Assembly (NCBI RefSeq): GCF_001984575.1
Contig: NZ_LZNS01000001.1
Location: 3,469,881-3,533,880 of the forward strand
From: Streptomyces sp. MP131-18
GTDB taxonomy: Bacteria; Actinomycetota; Actinomycetes; Streptomycetales; Streptomycetaceae
Direction of reading: 5' to 3'
DNA length: 64,000 bases
Positions 56,473 through 64,000 of this stretch are shown here, in pieces. Both the position numbers and the translations under genes were made by a program. Positions within the stretch are counted from its first letter, which is position 1; every line of letters starts with the position of its first letter. The notes beneath the pieces were generated by a model. That model saw nothing but the letters and a program-made list of their open reading frames with translations. It was not told the origin of the DNA and did no database searches.

Positions 56473-57504
56473 TCAGTCCGCCCGGACGACCTCGTCGAGG
56501 ACGGCGACGGGATCGGAGTCCGGCAGCCGGTCGAGCGAGCCCTGCTCGACGAGCAGCCGCAGGTACTCCATCTGCTGCGCGGTGTCCTCCTCGGTCCACT
56601 CGTCCGCGTAACAGGGCAGTCCGGCGCAGTAGTCGGCCAGCGCCCGCAGCTCCGCCTCGCTCTCGCGGTCGAGGAACGCGGCGTACGGCTCGTCGAGGAA
56701 CATCCGGTAGTCGCTCGCGACGACCTCCCGCACGGCTTCCCGCCAGGCGTCCTGCACGGCCAGGGCGAGGTCGGCGTTGTCCCCGAGCCAGTCCCGGCCG
56801 GCGGTCAGCATGGCGAGCGGCGGGGCCCAGTCGGTGGTCTGCTGCCAGTGGTCGGCGACGCTGAAGAGGTAGCGTCCCGGGACCTGTTCGACGGCGCGCA
56901 GGCCGTAGGGCTCGTAGTCGAAGATCGCGTCGACCTCGCCGCTGGCGAGCAGTTCCGGCAGGGCGGCCGGGGAGGACTGGACCATCTCGTAGTCCTCCAG
57001 CGGGTCGATGCCCGCGGCCTGGCGGAGGGACACGGAGATGGCCTGGGTGGTGCCGGAGTCGTCCCCGAAGTGCCCGACGCGCTTGCCCACGAGGTCCTCA
57101 GGGGACTCGTAGGGGCTGTCCTCCGGCACGACGACGGAGGCGGTGTTGATGAGGGCCGGGTAGAAGGAGACGACCTCGCTGCCCTCGTTGTTGGCGATGG
57201 CCGCGCTGGTGGCGTCCTGGTCGACGGCGATGTCGCTCTCGCCCAGCAGGAAGGTGCTGGTGGAGGCGTCGGGGTCGACCTCGACGAACTCGGCGCTGAA
57301 GCCGTGCCGTTCATCGAGGCCGAGTTCCTGCATGACGAGAACGGGCAGCGGGGCCGGGTCGGGGAGGCCGGAGAAGCGCACGATCGGCAGCCCGTCCTCG
57401 GCGCTCGCGCGCTGGTTGCCGATGTCGCCGCAGGCGGTCAGGGTGAGCGCCGTGGCGAGGGCGGCGGCGGCGGCCGGGCGCGCGCCGCGGATGGTCGATG
57501 GCAT
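56473..57504 (-). CDS. Substrate-binding lipoprotein of the NitT/TauT-type importer
   Basis: A 343-residue periplasmic-type binding protein. The signal peptide ends in the lipobox LTAC (Cys ~25), so it is anchored to the outside of the membrane by lipid. The mature part is of the NMT1/TauA fold (VDQDATSAAIANNEGSEVVSFYPALINTASVVVPEDSPYESPEDLVGKRVG...). It should capture the substrate of the pathway, by context nicotinate, 6-hydroxynicotinate or a related ring acid. Two Cys in YCAGLPCYADEW may form a disulfide. Confidence 0.9.
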   Translation of the reverse strand: MPSTIRGARPAAAAALATALTLTACGDIGNQRASAEDGLPIVRFSGLPDPAPLPVLVMQELGLDERHGFSAEFVEVDPDASTSTFLLGESDIAVDQDATSAAIANNEGSEVVSFYPALINTASVVVPEDSPYESPEDLVGKRVGHFGDDSGTTQAISVSLRQAAGIDPLEDYEMVQSSPAALPELLASGEVDAIFDYEPYGLRAVEQVPGRYLFSVADHWQQTTDWAPPLAMLTAGRDWLGDNADLALAVQDAWREAVREVVASDYRMFLDEPYAAFLDRESEAELRALADYCAGLPCYADEWTEEDTAQQMEYLRLLVEQGSLDRLPDSDPVAVLDEVVRAD

Positions 57505-57750
57505 GGGTGGTCCTCTCGGGGGCGGGGACGGGGGACGGCAGGTCGGCATGGTGGGCAGTGCGGGCCTTCGGTGCGGGGGCCTCCGGCCGGGACGGGCCGG
57601 GACGTGCTGGGTCGTGCTGGATCGGGGTCGGGATCGGGACCGGGATCGGGACCGCGGGTAACAACCGAGGTCAGGGCCAGGAGGCAGGACCGTGGGGTGC
57701 GGTCGGGGAATCCGGGCCGGAGGACCGGGGCCGACGGCGGCGGTCGGGGG
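57505..57750. other. Operon-internal gap with GGGATC/GGGACC repeats
   Basis: 246 bp between the monooxygenase and binding-protein genes, long for an otherwise tightly packed operon. Alternating GGGATC and GGGACC hexamers run from about 57620 to 57656. No gene; a processing site or internal promoter could lie here, but I see no clear -35/-10 pair. Confidence 0.4.
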
Positions 57751-58947
57751 TCAGCTGTGGGTGGGGAGTGGGCCGATGTAGCGGGTCGCGAAGCTTCTGG
57801 CGTAGTGCTCGGAGTTGGCGAGCTGAGCGAGCCTGGACTGCTGGAGCCGCTGGCGGAAGGCGGCGTCGGGGGCACCCGGCGGGTAGGTGTGCATCATGTG
57901 CAGCAGGGCGTGGCTGAACTCCTGCGCCTGCCATACGTCGGGGACCCGGCGCGCGCTGTAGGCGGCGAGCGGGCCGGGGTCCGTTCCGTCGCCCGCCCGG
58001 TCGTACTCGGCGAGCACGCGGTCGAGTTCGACGGCGTCGGCCACCGCCAGGTTGAGGCCCTTGCCGCCGGAGGGGCTGATGATGTGCGCGGCGTCGCCGA
58101 GCAGGAACACCCGGCCGTACTGCATGGGTTCGGCCACGCGGCTGCGCATGTCCAGCATGTTCTTGCTGATGACCGGGCCCTCGTGGAGCGTCCAGCCGGG
58201 GTGGGCGAGCCGGGCGCGCAGCTCCGCCCAGATCCGGTCGTCCGGCCACATCTCCACCGTGTCGCCCACGGAGACCTGGAGGTGGAAGCGGGTGACGGTG
58301 TCGCTGCGCAGCAGGTGCCCGGCGAAGCCGCGTTCGTGCTGGGCGTAGATGGTCCACTCGGCGGAGGGCGCGGCCGTGGCGATGAGCGTGAGCCACTGGA
58401 ACTCGTGCACCATCTCGTACTCGGTCACCGCGCCGGGCGGGGTGCTCGCCCGTGCCACGCCGTGCTGGCCGTCGGCCCCGGCGACGAACGCGCCGTGCAG
58501 GACCGAACCGTCGGCGAGGTGGACGGTCACGCCGTCGCCGTTCTGTTCGAGGCTTTCCGCGGCGACGCCGAGCCGTACGTCGCCGCCGGCGCGCAGCAGC
58601 CCGTCGAGCAGGTCCGCGACCACTTCCTGCTGCGGGTAGACGTGGTGCGAACGCCCCTCGTACAGCTCGGAGAAGTCGGTGTACGTGCGGCGGCCGGTGA
58701 ACCGGAACTCGCAGCCGGTGTGCCGGTGGCCCTCCTTGAGCAGGCGGTCGGCCAGGCCCATGCGGCGCATCGTCTCGACCGTGCGGTACTCAAGGAGCCC
58801 GGCCCTGGTGCGGCCGAGCAGTTGTTCTTTGTCGAACTTGTCGACGACGACGCACGGGATGCCGCGCGCGTGCAGCAGGTTGCCGAGGGTCAGTCCTGCG
58901 GGTCCCGCGCCGAGGATCACGACGCGGGTGGTGGTCTCGTACGGCAT
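57751..58947 (-). CDS. PobA-like flavin monooxygenase, candidate 6-hydroxynicotinate 3-monooxygenase
   Basis: A 398-residue single-component FAD monooxygenase aligning end to end with p-hydroxybenzoate hydroxylase (PobA, ~394 aa). FAD motifs: VVILGAGPAGLTLGNLL, ADGQHGVARAS and GRVFLLGDAAHIISPSGGKGLNLA. Residue numbers match PobA: Tyr201, Arg214 and Arg220 are kept, but PobA Ser212 is Leu and Tyr222 is His, both part of the carboxylate pocket. Within a nicX-nicE-nicF-nicD operon the likely substrate is 6-hydroxynicotinate, shaped like 4-hydroxybenzoate, giving 2,5-dihydroxypyridine. It is first in the operon after the regulator. GGAG is 7 nt before the ATG. A true PobA is the main alternative. 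Confidence 0.8.
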   Translation of the reverse strand: MPYETTTRVVILGAGPAGLTLGNLLHARGIPCVVVDKFDKEQLLGRTRAGLLEYRTVETMRRMGLADRLLKEGHRHTGCEFRFTGRRTYTDFSELYEGRSHHVYPQQEVVADLLDGLLRAGGDVRLGVAAESLEQNGDGVTVHLADGSVLHGAFVAGADGQHGVARASTPPGAVTEYEMVHEFQWLTLIATAAPSAEWTIYAQHERGFAGHLLRSDTVTRFHLQVSVGDTVEMWPDDRIWAELRARLAHPGWTLHEGPVISKNMLDMRSRVAEPMQYGRVFLLGDAAHIISPSGGKGLNLAVADAVELDRVLAEYDRAGDGTDPGPLAAYSARRVPDVWQAQEFSHALLHMMHTYPPGAPDAAFRQRLQQSRLAQLANSEHYARSFATRYIGPLPTHS

Positions 58948-58998
58948 TCTCACGCTCCTCGTGGGCCGCGAACCACTCACCACGGTGACTGGTTCAGT

Positions 58999-59012
58999 GG
59001 TCCTACCTTTCG
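58999..59012 (-). promoter_or_regulatory. Candidate GntR operator before the monooxygenase operon
   Basis: Read on the minus strand: CGAAAGGTAGGACC, 52 bp before the monooxygenase start. It shares AAAGGTAG and the following purine-A-pyrimidine-C with the site before the GntR gene itself (59915-59928), the pattern expected for one regulator controlling both. Confidence 0.45.
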
Positions 59013-59053
59013 GGGTGTCGACGGGCCGTCCGCATACGCGCGGCGGGTCCGTC

Positions 59054-59803
59054 CTACTCGGCCGCGACCTCGCGGGCCGCGGGCCCGCGCAGGTCACCCG
59101 CCACGTCGGCGAGGTGCTCCCGCATGACCCGGCCGGCCAGGTCGGGGTCGCGGGCGACGATGGCGTCGTACACGGCACGGTGGCCGGCGACGGTCTTGTC
59201 GTGGGGGTGGTAGCTCGACCTGTCCAGCCGGCTCCGCATGTCGTGCAGCAGCTGGTAGACGGCCGTGTGAACGGCGAGCACGGTCGTGTTGCCGGTCACC
59301 CTCGCCACGGCGAGGTGGAAGTCCGCGTCGACGGTCTCGACCGGACCGCCGTCATCGACGGCCCGCTCGAACGCCAGCAGCGCGGTGGTCAGCATCTCCT
59401 CGCCGTCCGGCGTCAGGTTGGCCGCCGCGAGCGAGGCCACGCCCGGCTCGAACGCCATCCGGAACTCCATCACCGAGTCAACGGCGGGCGTGGACAGCTC
59501 GATGACCGCCTGGAAGGGCGCCATGAGCTGCGAAGCGGTGGGCTGCCTGACGAACGTGCCCTCGCCGTGCCTGCTTTCCACCAGGCCCAGCATGTCGAGT
59601 TGGCGCAGTGCCTCGCGTACCGAGTTGCGGCTCACGCTGAACTGCTCGGCCAGCTCTCGCTCCGCCGGGAGCTTGTCCCCGTGGTGGAGGACGCCCTCCC
59701 GCATCATCTGCTGGAACTGCTGGACGACCCGCTGCGAGATGCGCTCCGAACTCACCTGCGTGAAGCGCCTCGCGGTCCTGGCACGCCCATCGTCCGACGC
59801 CAC
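59054..59803 (-). CDS. GntR/FadR-family regulator of the nic-type operon
   Basis: A 249-residue regulator. Residues ~20-85 are the winged helix (DKLPAERELAEQFSVSRNSVREALRQLDMLGLVESRHGEGTFV); the remaining ~150 residues form an all-helical FCD effector domain with metal-binding-type residues (DADFHLAVARVTGNT; GHRAVYDAIVARD). Members sense organic acids. It starts the block of same-strand genes and is 106 bp from the monooxygenase, so it most likely represses the pathway until its substrate is present. A second copy of its likely site precedes its own start. Confidence 0.9.
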   Translation of the reverse strand: MASDDGRARTARRFTQVSSERISQRVVQQFQQMMREGVLHHGDKLPAERELAEQFSVSRNSVREALRQLDMLGLVESRHGEGTFVRQPTASQLMAPFQAVIELSTPAVDSVMEFRMAFEPGVASLAAANLTPDGEEMLTTALLAFERAVDDGGPVETVDADFHLAVARVTGNTTVLAVHTAVYQLLHDMRSRLDRSSYHPHDKTVAGHRAVYDAIVARDPDLAGRVMREHLADVAGDLRGPAAREVAAE

Positions 59804-59914
59804 GTCTCACCACTTTCGGGAACGGAACCGCCGGCCGGTCGGCTGCGGTTACGGAGAACAGCCAACAGGCCGGTCGTTACCGCGGCGGGTCCTCATGTGT
59901 CGTTGTGGTTAAAA

Positions 59915-59928
59915 GATTCTACCTTTGG
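59915..59928 (-). promoter_or_regulatory. Candidate autoregulatory site before the GntR gene
   Basis: Read on the minus strand: CCAAAGGTAGAATC. It contains TAGAAT, which can be the -10 of the gene, and it sits in an A/T-rich island. The core AAAGGTAG is shared with the site at 58999-59012. Wider half sites GTGGT/ACCAC flank it. Confidence 0.45.
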
Positions 59929-59964
59929 ACCACGGCGTCAAGAGTCGTGCACGGACCGAATGAA

Positions 59965-60001
59965 CCGTGCGCGGCCCCGGGGGTACCGGGGCCGCGCACG
60001 G
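59965..60001 (-). terminator. Strong hairpin terminator after the chitinase gene
   Basis: A perfect 16-bp GC stem (59965-59980 with 59986-60001) around a GGGTA loop lies 43 bp after the chitinase stop codon, ahead of the GntR promoter. Confidence 0.85.
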
Positions 60002-60043
60002 CCTGCTTCGCCGGCTGGTCTCCGGCCGGTCTCGGCAGCAGTG

Positions 60044-60811
60044 TCAGCAGTAGAGGTTGCCGCCCGGGCCGACGCCCAGGATCTGCGTGAACTGCTGGTA
60101 CTTGTTCACCCGGTTCTGGACCGTGCCCGGGTTGCCGCCGTCGCATTCGATCGCGCCGTTGATGGCGCGGATGGTGTGGCCGAAGCCGGCCTGGTTCACC
60201 ATCGCGTTGTGCGCCGTCATGCTGCCGGGGCCGCTCTGCGTGTTCCAGTACCACAGGGCGGTGCGCCAGGCCACGGCCGACTCCTGCTCGACCCGCCAGG
60301 GGTTGTTGAGCAGGTCGATGCCGAGGGCGTCGCCCGCGGCCTTGTAGTTGAAGTTCCAGCTGAGCTGGATCGGTCCGCGCCCGTAATACGCGGACTGCCC
60401 GGCCGGGCAGCCGTACGGCTGGCTCAGGTCGCAGTAGTGGGGGTAGTTGGACTGGTCCTGTTCGACGATGTGGACCAGGCCGCCCGTCTCGTGGTGGACG
60501 TTCGCCAGGAAGGCCGCGGCCTCCTGCCTGCGGACTTCTGCGCTGCCGGTGTTGGCGAACGCCGGGTAGGAGCTGAGCGCCTGGACCAGGCCGCTGTAGG
60601 TGTAGAAGCTGTTGCGGCCCGGGAACATCTGGTTGAACTGGGCCTCGCTGACCACGAATGCCTGCTGCGTCCCCGGGGTGCCGCCGGGAGCGGCGCTCCG
60701 GCCGTCGGCGGCCCCGGCGGGCGTGACGAACAGGGTGGAGAGGACCGCCGCGACGGCGAGCGCGACGACGGACCTGCCGGGCGAGAGGCGGGTGAGCAGT
60801 CTGGTGAGCAT
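60044..60811 (-). CDS. Secreted GH19 chitinase
   Basis: A 255-residue secreted endochitinase, cleaving chitin with inversion. The N-terminus (~1-34, SVVALAVAAVLSTLFVTPAGA) is a Sec signal. The catalytic module has VVSEAQFNQMFPGRNSFYTY, the proton-donor Glu in VHHETGG, the second acid in VEQD, and the GH19 signature YYGRGPIQLSWNFNY. No chitin-binding module is attached. The ATG at 60811 has AGGGG ~8 nt upstream. A DasR dre site lies 124 bp before the start and a strong terminator follows, so it is a single-gene unit controlled by N-acetylglucosamine metabolism. Confidence 0.93.
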   Translation of the reverse strand: MLTRLLTRLSPGRSVVALAVAAVLSTLFVTPAGAADGRSAAPGGTPGTQQAFVVSEAQFNQMFPGRNSFYTYSGLVQALSSYPAFANTGSAEVRRQEAAAFLANVHHETGGLVHIVEQDQSNYPHYCDLSQPYGCPAGQSAYYGRGPIQLSWNFNYKAAGDALGIDLLNNPWRVEQESAVAWRTALWYWNTQSGPGSMTAHNAMVNQAGFGHTIRAINGAIECDGGNPGTVQNRVNKYQQFTQILGVGPGGNLYC

Positions 60812-60931
60812 GGGAGGTTCCCCTTCGTGCCAGGGTGCCGGAACGGAAGGCATCGGACGTGCGGAACGTGCGGAACGTGCCGAGGTGCGATACGGGGGAA
60901 TGCCGGGGCCCTGCTGAGGTGGGGGCGGGCC

Positions 60932-60947
60932 CTAGGTCTAGACCATC
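60932..60947. promoter_or_regulatory. DasR-responsive element (dre) before the chitinase
   Basis: CTAGGTCTAGACCATC has the perfect palindromic core GGTCTAGACC and matches the dre consensus (A-C/G-TGGTCTAGACCA-G/C-T) at 11 of its central positions. DasR, the GntR-type master regulator of chitin use in Streptomyces, binds such sites and is released by glucosamine-6-phosphate. Confidence 0.8.
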
Positions 60948-61096
60948 CCAGGCGCCGGTGCGGGCGTCAATACGCACCGTGGCCCCGGCGGGGAGCCGGG
61001 GCCACGGGGGTGGCGGGGGTCAGCCCGCGCGGGCTGCGGGTGTGCCGTCGATGTTTCCGTACAGCCGGCTGTGCCGCGAGGACAGCGTCAGCTTCG

Positions 61097-61134
61097 CGCG
61101 GCCCGCCGAAGGCGCGGGCCTCCGGCGGGCCGCG
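61097..61134 (-). terminator. Hairpin terminator after the GH87-like gene
   Basis: A perfect 12-bp stem CGCGGCCCGCCG (61097-61108) with CGGCGGGCCGCG (61123-61134) and a 14-nt loop begins 3 bp past the stop codon. Confidence 0.8.
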
Positions 61135-61137
61135 GTG

Positions 61138-64000
61138 CTACTCCTCCCGCAGGTGGAACGTGAAGGTGGACGTCGTGTTTCTGAAGTCCTCGTCGTTGCC
61201 GGTCAGGGTCAGGTTGACGAACGTGGCCTCGCCGACCGCGGGGCCCTGGCCGGGCTCCGCCATCTCGTTCGCCCACACCGCCATGCCCGACTTGTGGTCG
61301 TAGCGGTCGCCGCTGCGCCGCGCGCCGGAGATGGTGACATCCGTCAGGACGGTGTCCGTCACCGGATGCTCCGGCTGCCCGCCCACGTAGTTGGTCTGGA
61401 ACATGATCCCGACGTAGGTGGGATCGACGATGTCGACGTTGCTGATGCGGATGCCCTGGAACTCCTCCGAGGCGGAGAACAGCCAGATGCCGGGGAAGAC
61501 CTGATCGCCCCAGAAGTGGCCGCCGGCCCGTTCGATCGTGATGTCCTCGAAGTTGGTCGGTATCTCGCCGAACCCGTTCATCGGGTAGCCGAAGTCGAGC
61601 GAGCTGATGGTGATGCCCGAGTAGACCAGGGTGTCGGCGATGCGGATGTTGCGGAACGTGTTGTCGTACCCGCCGTAGACGGCGAGGCCCGCGGCCCGCC
61701 AGGTCAGCAGGGACGTCAGGTTCTCGTAGAGGTTGTTCGTCTCGTCCGCGCCGCCCGCGTCGATCGCGGAGAACAGGGCGAAGCTGTCGTCGCCCGTGGC
61801 CCGCGTCTCGTTGTTGACGACGTGGTTGTCCGTACTGCCGTTGGTCATGTTGAGGCCGTCGGCGAACACGTTGCGGATGCGGGAGTCGCTGATGGTGACG
61901 CGGTCGGTGTTGGCGCCCCAGTAGAGGCACACCATGTGCTCGGCCCAGATGTCGTCGATCTCGATATCGGCGACGTTCGAGAAGTCGAAGACCTTGCCCG
62001 GGCCGTCGATCCGCGAGGTGTAGTTGCCGAAGTAGGCGAAGCTCGCGAACCGCGAGCCCGCCGCCGAACTGTCCGCGCGGAAGCCGACGTCGGTGTTCTC
62101 CTGGCCCTCCGGCGCGTGGAAGCGGGTGTACCAGACCCCCGCGCCCACGACCTCCACGGGCTCGCCGTACACCTGGAACTTGGCGGATGTCCGGTAGTCC
62201 CCGGGCGGCAGGTAGACGCCGGTCAGTGTGCCGGTCTCGTCCATCCGGACCCGGTCGAGAGCCGCCTGTACGTCCTGCTGGCCGAAGCCGGCCGGCTCGG
62301 TGTAGCGGGCCGGGTCCGGGTTGGCGGCGGGCGCGACCTGCTCCAGGTTGATGAAGTCGATCGCGTACTCGGTGGTGTTGGCCGCGTCCTTCTGGAGCCG
62401 GATCGTGCTGCCGGCCGGGACCGTCCCGTCCAGCATCAGGTGCGCCTCGTCGTAGATGTGCCGGGGCCCGCCGAGGCCGGGCGAGTTGCCGGGGCTCGCC
62501 TCGGCCCCGTACAGCCAGGCGTAGCGCGAGGTGAGGTCGAGCGCCTGCCGGAACTCGCCGTCCACGTAGACGTTCAGGGTGCTGTCGATGCCGCCGCCGC
62601 CGGGCGCGTCGGGGATCGAGAAACGCGTCACCAGCGTGTTGGTGTCGGCGCGCGTGGTGAACTCGACGTACTCGCCGGTCTCGTCGAGCGTGACCGCGCG
62701 CCGCCCCGACGCCTCGCCCGCCAGGTCGCCGACGTCGCGGTTGGGCCCGACGACCGTGGCGCCGCCGCCGGTTTCCGCGTCCTCCGCCTCGTACATCGCG
62801 TACGGCATCTGGGCGCCGCGGCCGACGGACAGCGGCCGGGTGCCGGTGTTGTTCCCCCGCTTGGCCGGGATCTCGTTGGCGTCCGGCGCGACGGTGGCCG
62901 TCGCGGTGTACGTGCCGTCCGCGGCCGTCCACGAGCCGAGGCCGATGGCGGAGGTCGCGTCCCCGGCCGCCAGCACGCCGTCATGGCGGCCGGTGAGGGT
63001 CGCCACCTCGGCGCCGCCGCCGTCGGTCAGCGTGAGCGTGATGTCGTGCGCCCCCGCGGCGGAGTCCAGGGAGCCGCGGTTCTCCAGGCGGACGGAGAAG
63101 CCGACCTCGTCGCCGCCGGCCGGGTTGGACGGGTCCCAGGCCACCGAGGAGACGACCAGGTCGGAGCTGGGCACCGGCTCCACCACGACCGGCTCTGCGC
63201 TTTCGTGCGCGTTGTTGGTCTCGTCCTGCTCGACGACCGTGTCCGCCGGGTCGACGATGGCGCCCACGGTGTGGCTGCCGGCCGCGTGCACGCCGGTGTC
63301 CGCGGTGACGGTGGCGGTGGCGCCCGGCTCCAGCGCGGGCACCTCGCCGGTGGCACGTTCCTCGCCGTCGACGAGGAAGGTCACCTCGGTCGCCGCGGAG
63401 GCGGCGGGGCCGCCGTTGCGGACCAGGGCCGCCAGGATCAGCGGGTCCGACTCCAGCGGGTCCTGCGGCTCGGCCGTCACCGAGACGACCGAGAGGTCCG
63501 GATTCGGCGCGGGCACGCCCAGCACCCTCAGCTCCGCGACCTGCCCGCCCGGCGCGCCGGTGTTGGCGGTGAACGCCACCTGCACGTCGGCGGCCCTGCC
63601 CTCGACGGGGATGGTGACCGCGTTGCCGGTGGACGGCGAGAAGTCGTAGTCCCGCGCGGCCACCAGGCTGGTGTAGGAGGCGGCGCCCCGGGCGCGGCCG
63701 AGTACCTCGATGCGCTGGGTGCGGTCGCCCCAGACGCCGTCGGGGTTCAGCTGGACGACGACCGAGGAGAGGTCGGCCTCTGCGCCGAGTTCGACGGAGA
63801 GCCGGGCCGGGTAGGCGCCGGGGGCGCTCTCCCAGTACGTCGACCGGTCGCCGTCGTTGGCGTGCCCGGCCACGAAGTCGTGAACGTGCGAGGTGGCGCC
63901 GATGGGCTTGCCCCCGGCCAGTTCGACGGCCTCCTGCGGCTCCTCGCCGCTGCCGCGGCGCGTCACTCTCTCGCTGTCGGCCGACTGGTTGCCGGCCGCG
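61138..64000 (-). CDS. Modular GH87-like alpha-1,3-glucanase/mycodextranase (5' end beyond window)
   Basis: 953 residues are visible and the frame runs off the edge, so signal and start are missing; the GTG at 63966 is probably internal. Domains in order: discoidin (F5/8C)-like (~20-150), two CARDB-type beta domains (~155-385; DLSVVSVTAEP and DLVVSSVAWDP starts), a CBM35-like module (YEAEDAETGGG..., ~390-550), then a right-handed beta-helix of ~390 residues. The helix holds FADGLNMTNGSTDN and TRATGDDSFALFSA, with Asp pairs where GH87 enzymes keep their catalytic acids. It would attack alpha-1,3-glucan of fungal walls or mycodextran. The family call is from overall layout. Confidence 0.8.
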   Translation of the reverse strand, partial: AAGNQSADSERVTRRGSGEEPQEAVELAGGKPIGATSHVHDFVAGHANDGDRSTYWESAPGAYPARLSVELGAEADLSSVVVQLNPDGVWGDRTQRIEVLGRARGAASYTSLVAARDYDFSPSTGNAVTIPVEGRAADVQVAFTANTGAPGGQVAELRVLGVPAPNPDLSVVSVTAEPQDPLESDPLILAALVRNGGPAASAATEVTFLVDGEERATGEVPALEPGATATVTADTGVHAAGSHTVGAIVDPADTVVEQDETNNAHESAEPVVVEPVPSSDLVVSSVAWDPSNPAGGDEVGFSVRLENRGSLDSAAGAHDITLTLTDGGGAEVATLTGRHDGVLAAGDATSAIGLGSWTAADGTYTATATVAPDANEIPAKRGNNTGTRPLSVGRGAQMPYAMYEAEDAETGGGATVVGPNRDVGDLAGEASGRRAVTLDETGEYVEFTTRADTNTLVTRFSIPDAPGGGGIDSTLNVYVDGEFRQALDLTSRYAWLYGAEASPGNSPGLGGPRHIYDEAHLMLDGTVPAGSTIRLQKDAANTTEYAIDFINLEQVAPAANPDPARYTEPAGFGQQDVQAALDRVRMDETGTLTGVYLPPGDYRTSAKFQVYGEPVEVVGAGVWYTRFHAPEGQENTDVGFRADSSAAGSRFASFAYFGNYTSRIDGPGKVFDFSNVADIEIDDIWAEHMVCLYWGANTDRVTISDSRIRNVFADGLNMTNGSTDNHVVNNETRATGDDSFALFSAIDAGGADETNNLYENLTSLLTWRAAGLAVYGGYDNTFRNIRIADTLVYSGITISSLDFGYPMNGFGEIPTNFEDITIERAGGHFWGDQVFPGIWLFSASEEFQGIRISNVDIVDPTYVGIMFQTNYVGGQPEHPVTDTVLTDVTISGARRSGDRYDHKSGMAVWANEMAEPGQGPAVGEATFVNLTLTGNDEDFRNTTSTFTFHLREE

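Noticed and set aside
63964-63966. GTG at 63966 as the start of the GH87-like gene
   Set aside because: The frame stays open to base 64000 with plausible mature-protein sequence and no signal peptide follows this GTG.

Overview
The window is high-GC actinobacterial DNA, most likely from a Streptomyces or a close relative. Evidence: very strong G/C bias at third codon positions, many GTG starts and ATGA/GTGA overlaps, several promoters whose -10 box sits 6-7 nt before the start codon (leaderless mRNA), a DasR-type dre site before a GH19 chitinase, an AfsR/SARP-type regulator, a DUF574 methyltransferase, and a crtI-crtB / crtY-crtT-crtU carotenoid locus. No tRNA, rRNA, CRISPR array, phage module or intact insertion sequence was seen.

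Layout. 1-5.2 kb: 3' end of an aldehyde dehydrogenase, a DUF574 methyltransferase, a secreted SLT-domain protein, and a ROK regulator whose first ~300 residues look like a domesticated IS630-type transposase. 5.2-10 kb: GH38 alpha-mannosidase with its own promoter/operator, convergent with a 14-TM drug exporter. 10-15.3 kb: three-gene formate dehydrogenase (molybdo-subunit, four-cluster ferredoxin subunit, NrfD-like membrane anchor). 15.4-22.4 kb: carotenoid genes in two convergent operons (crtI, crtB, Rieske protein; crtY, crtT, crtU) for an aromatic-ring, isorenieratene-type carotenoid, with no crtE here. 22.5-28.2 kb: IclR regulator and a three-gene operon that can strip methyl groups stepwise from glycine betaine to glycine. 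28.6-33.9 kb: DD-peptidase, methyltransferase, Tat-exported GH16 enzyme, a BtrH_N/DUF4872 protein, a TVP38-type membrane protein. 33.9-41.3 kb: frameshifted phosphoribosyltransferase, MFS/TetR pair, a MITE-like element, P1B-type metal ATPase with ArsR regulator, alpha/beta hydrolase behind a possible attenuator, Clp_N/HTH protein. 41.4-50.6 kb: SARP-type regulator, haloacetate dehalogenase/epoxide hydrolase-like enzyme, two MmyB-like regulators around an SDR, and a heterodimeric ABC exporter whose two ATPase domains have lost complementary motifs.

50.6-59.8 kb is the most coherent metabolic system: a ten-gene, one-strand block with a GntR regulator, a PobA-like flavin monooxygenase, a NitT/TauT-type ABC importer with two different permeases, and the complete lower nicotinate branch (NicX, NicE, NicF, NicD). 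The monooxygenase has the right size and place to act on 6-hydroxynicotinate, the pyridine analogue of 4-hydroxybenzoate, but two of the residues that bind the substrate carboxylate in classical PobA are replaced. Expected flow: import of a pyridine carboxylate, hydroxylation to 2,5-dihydroxypyridine, ring opening to N-formylmaleamate, then maleamate, maleate and fumarate.

The right end holds a DasR-controlled GH19 chitinase and a multi-domain GH87-like alpha-1,3-glucanase that runs off the window, so the edge is rich in secreted (fungal) polysaccharide hydrolases. Function names are read from recognisable motifs; no database search was possible.
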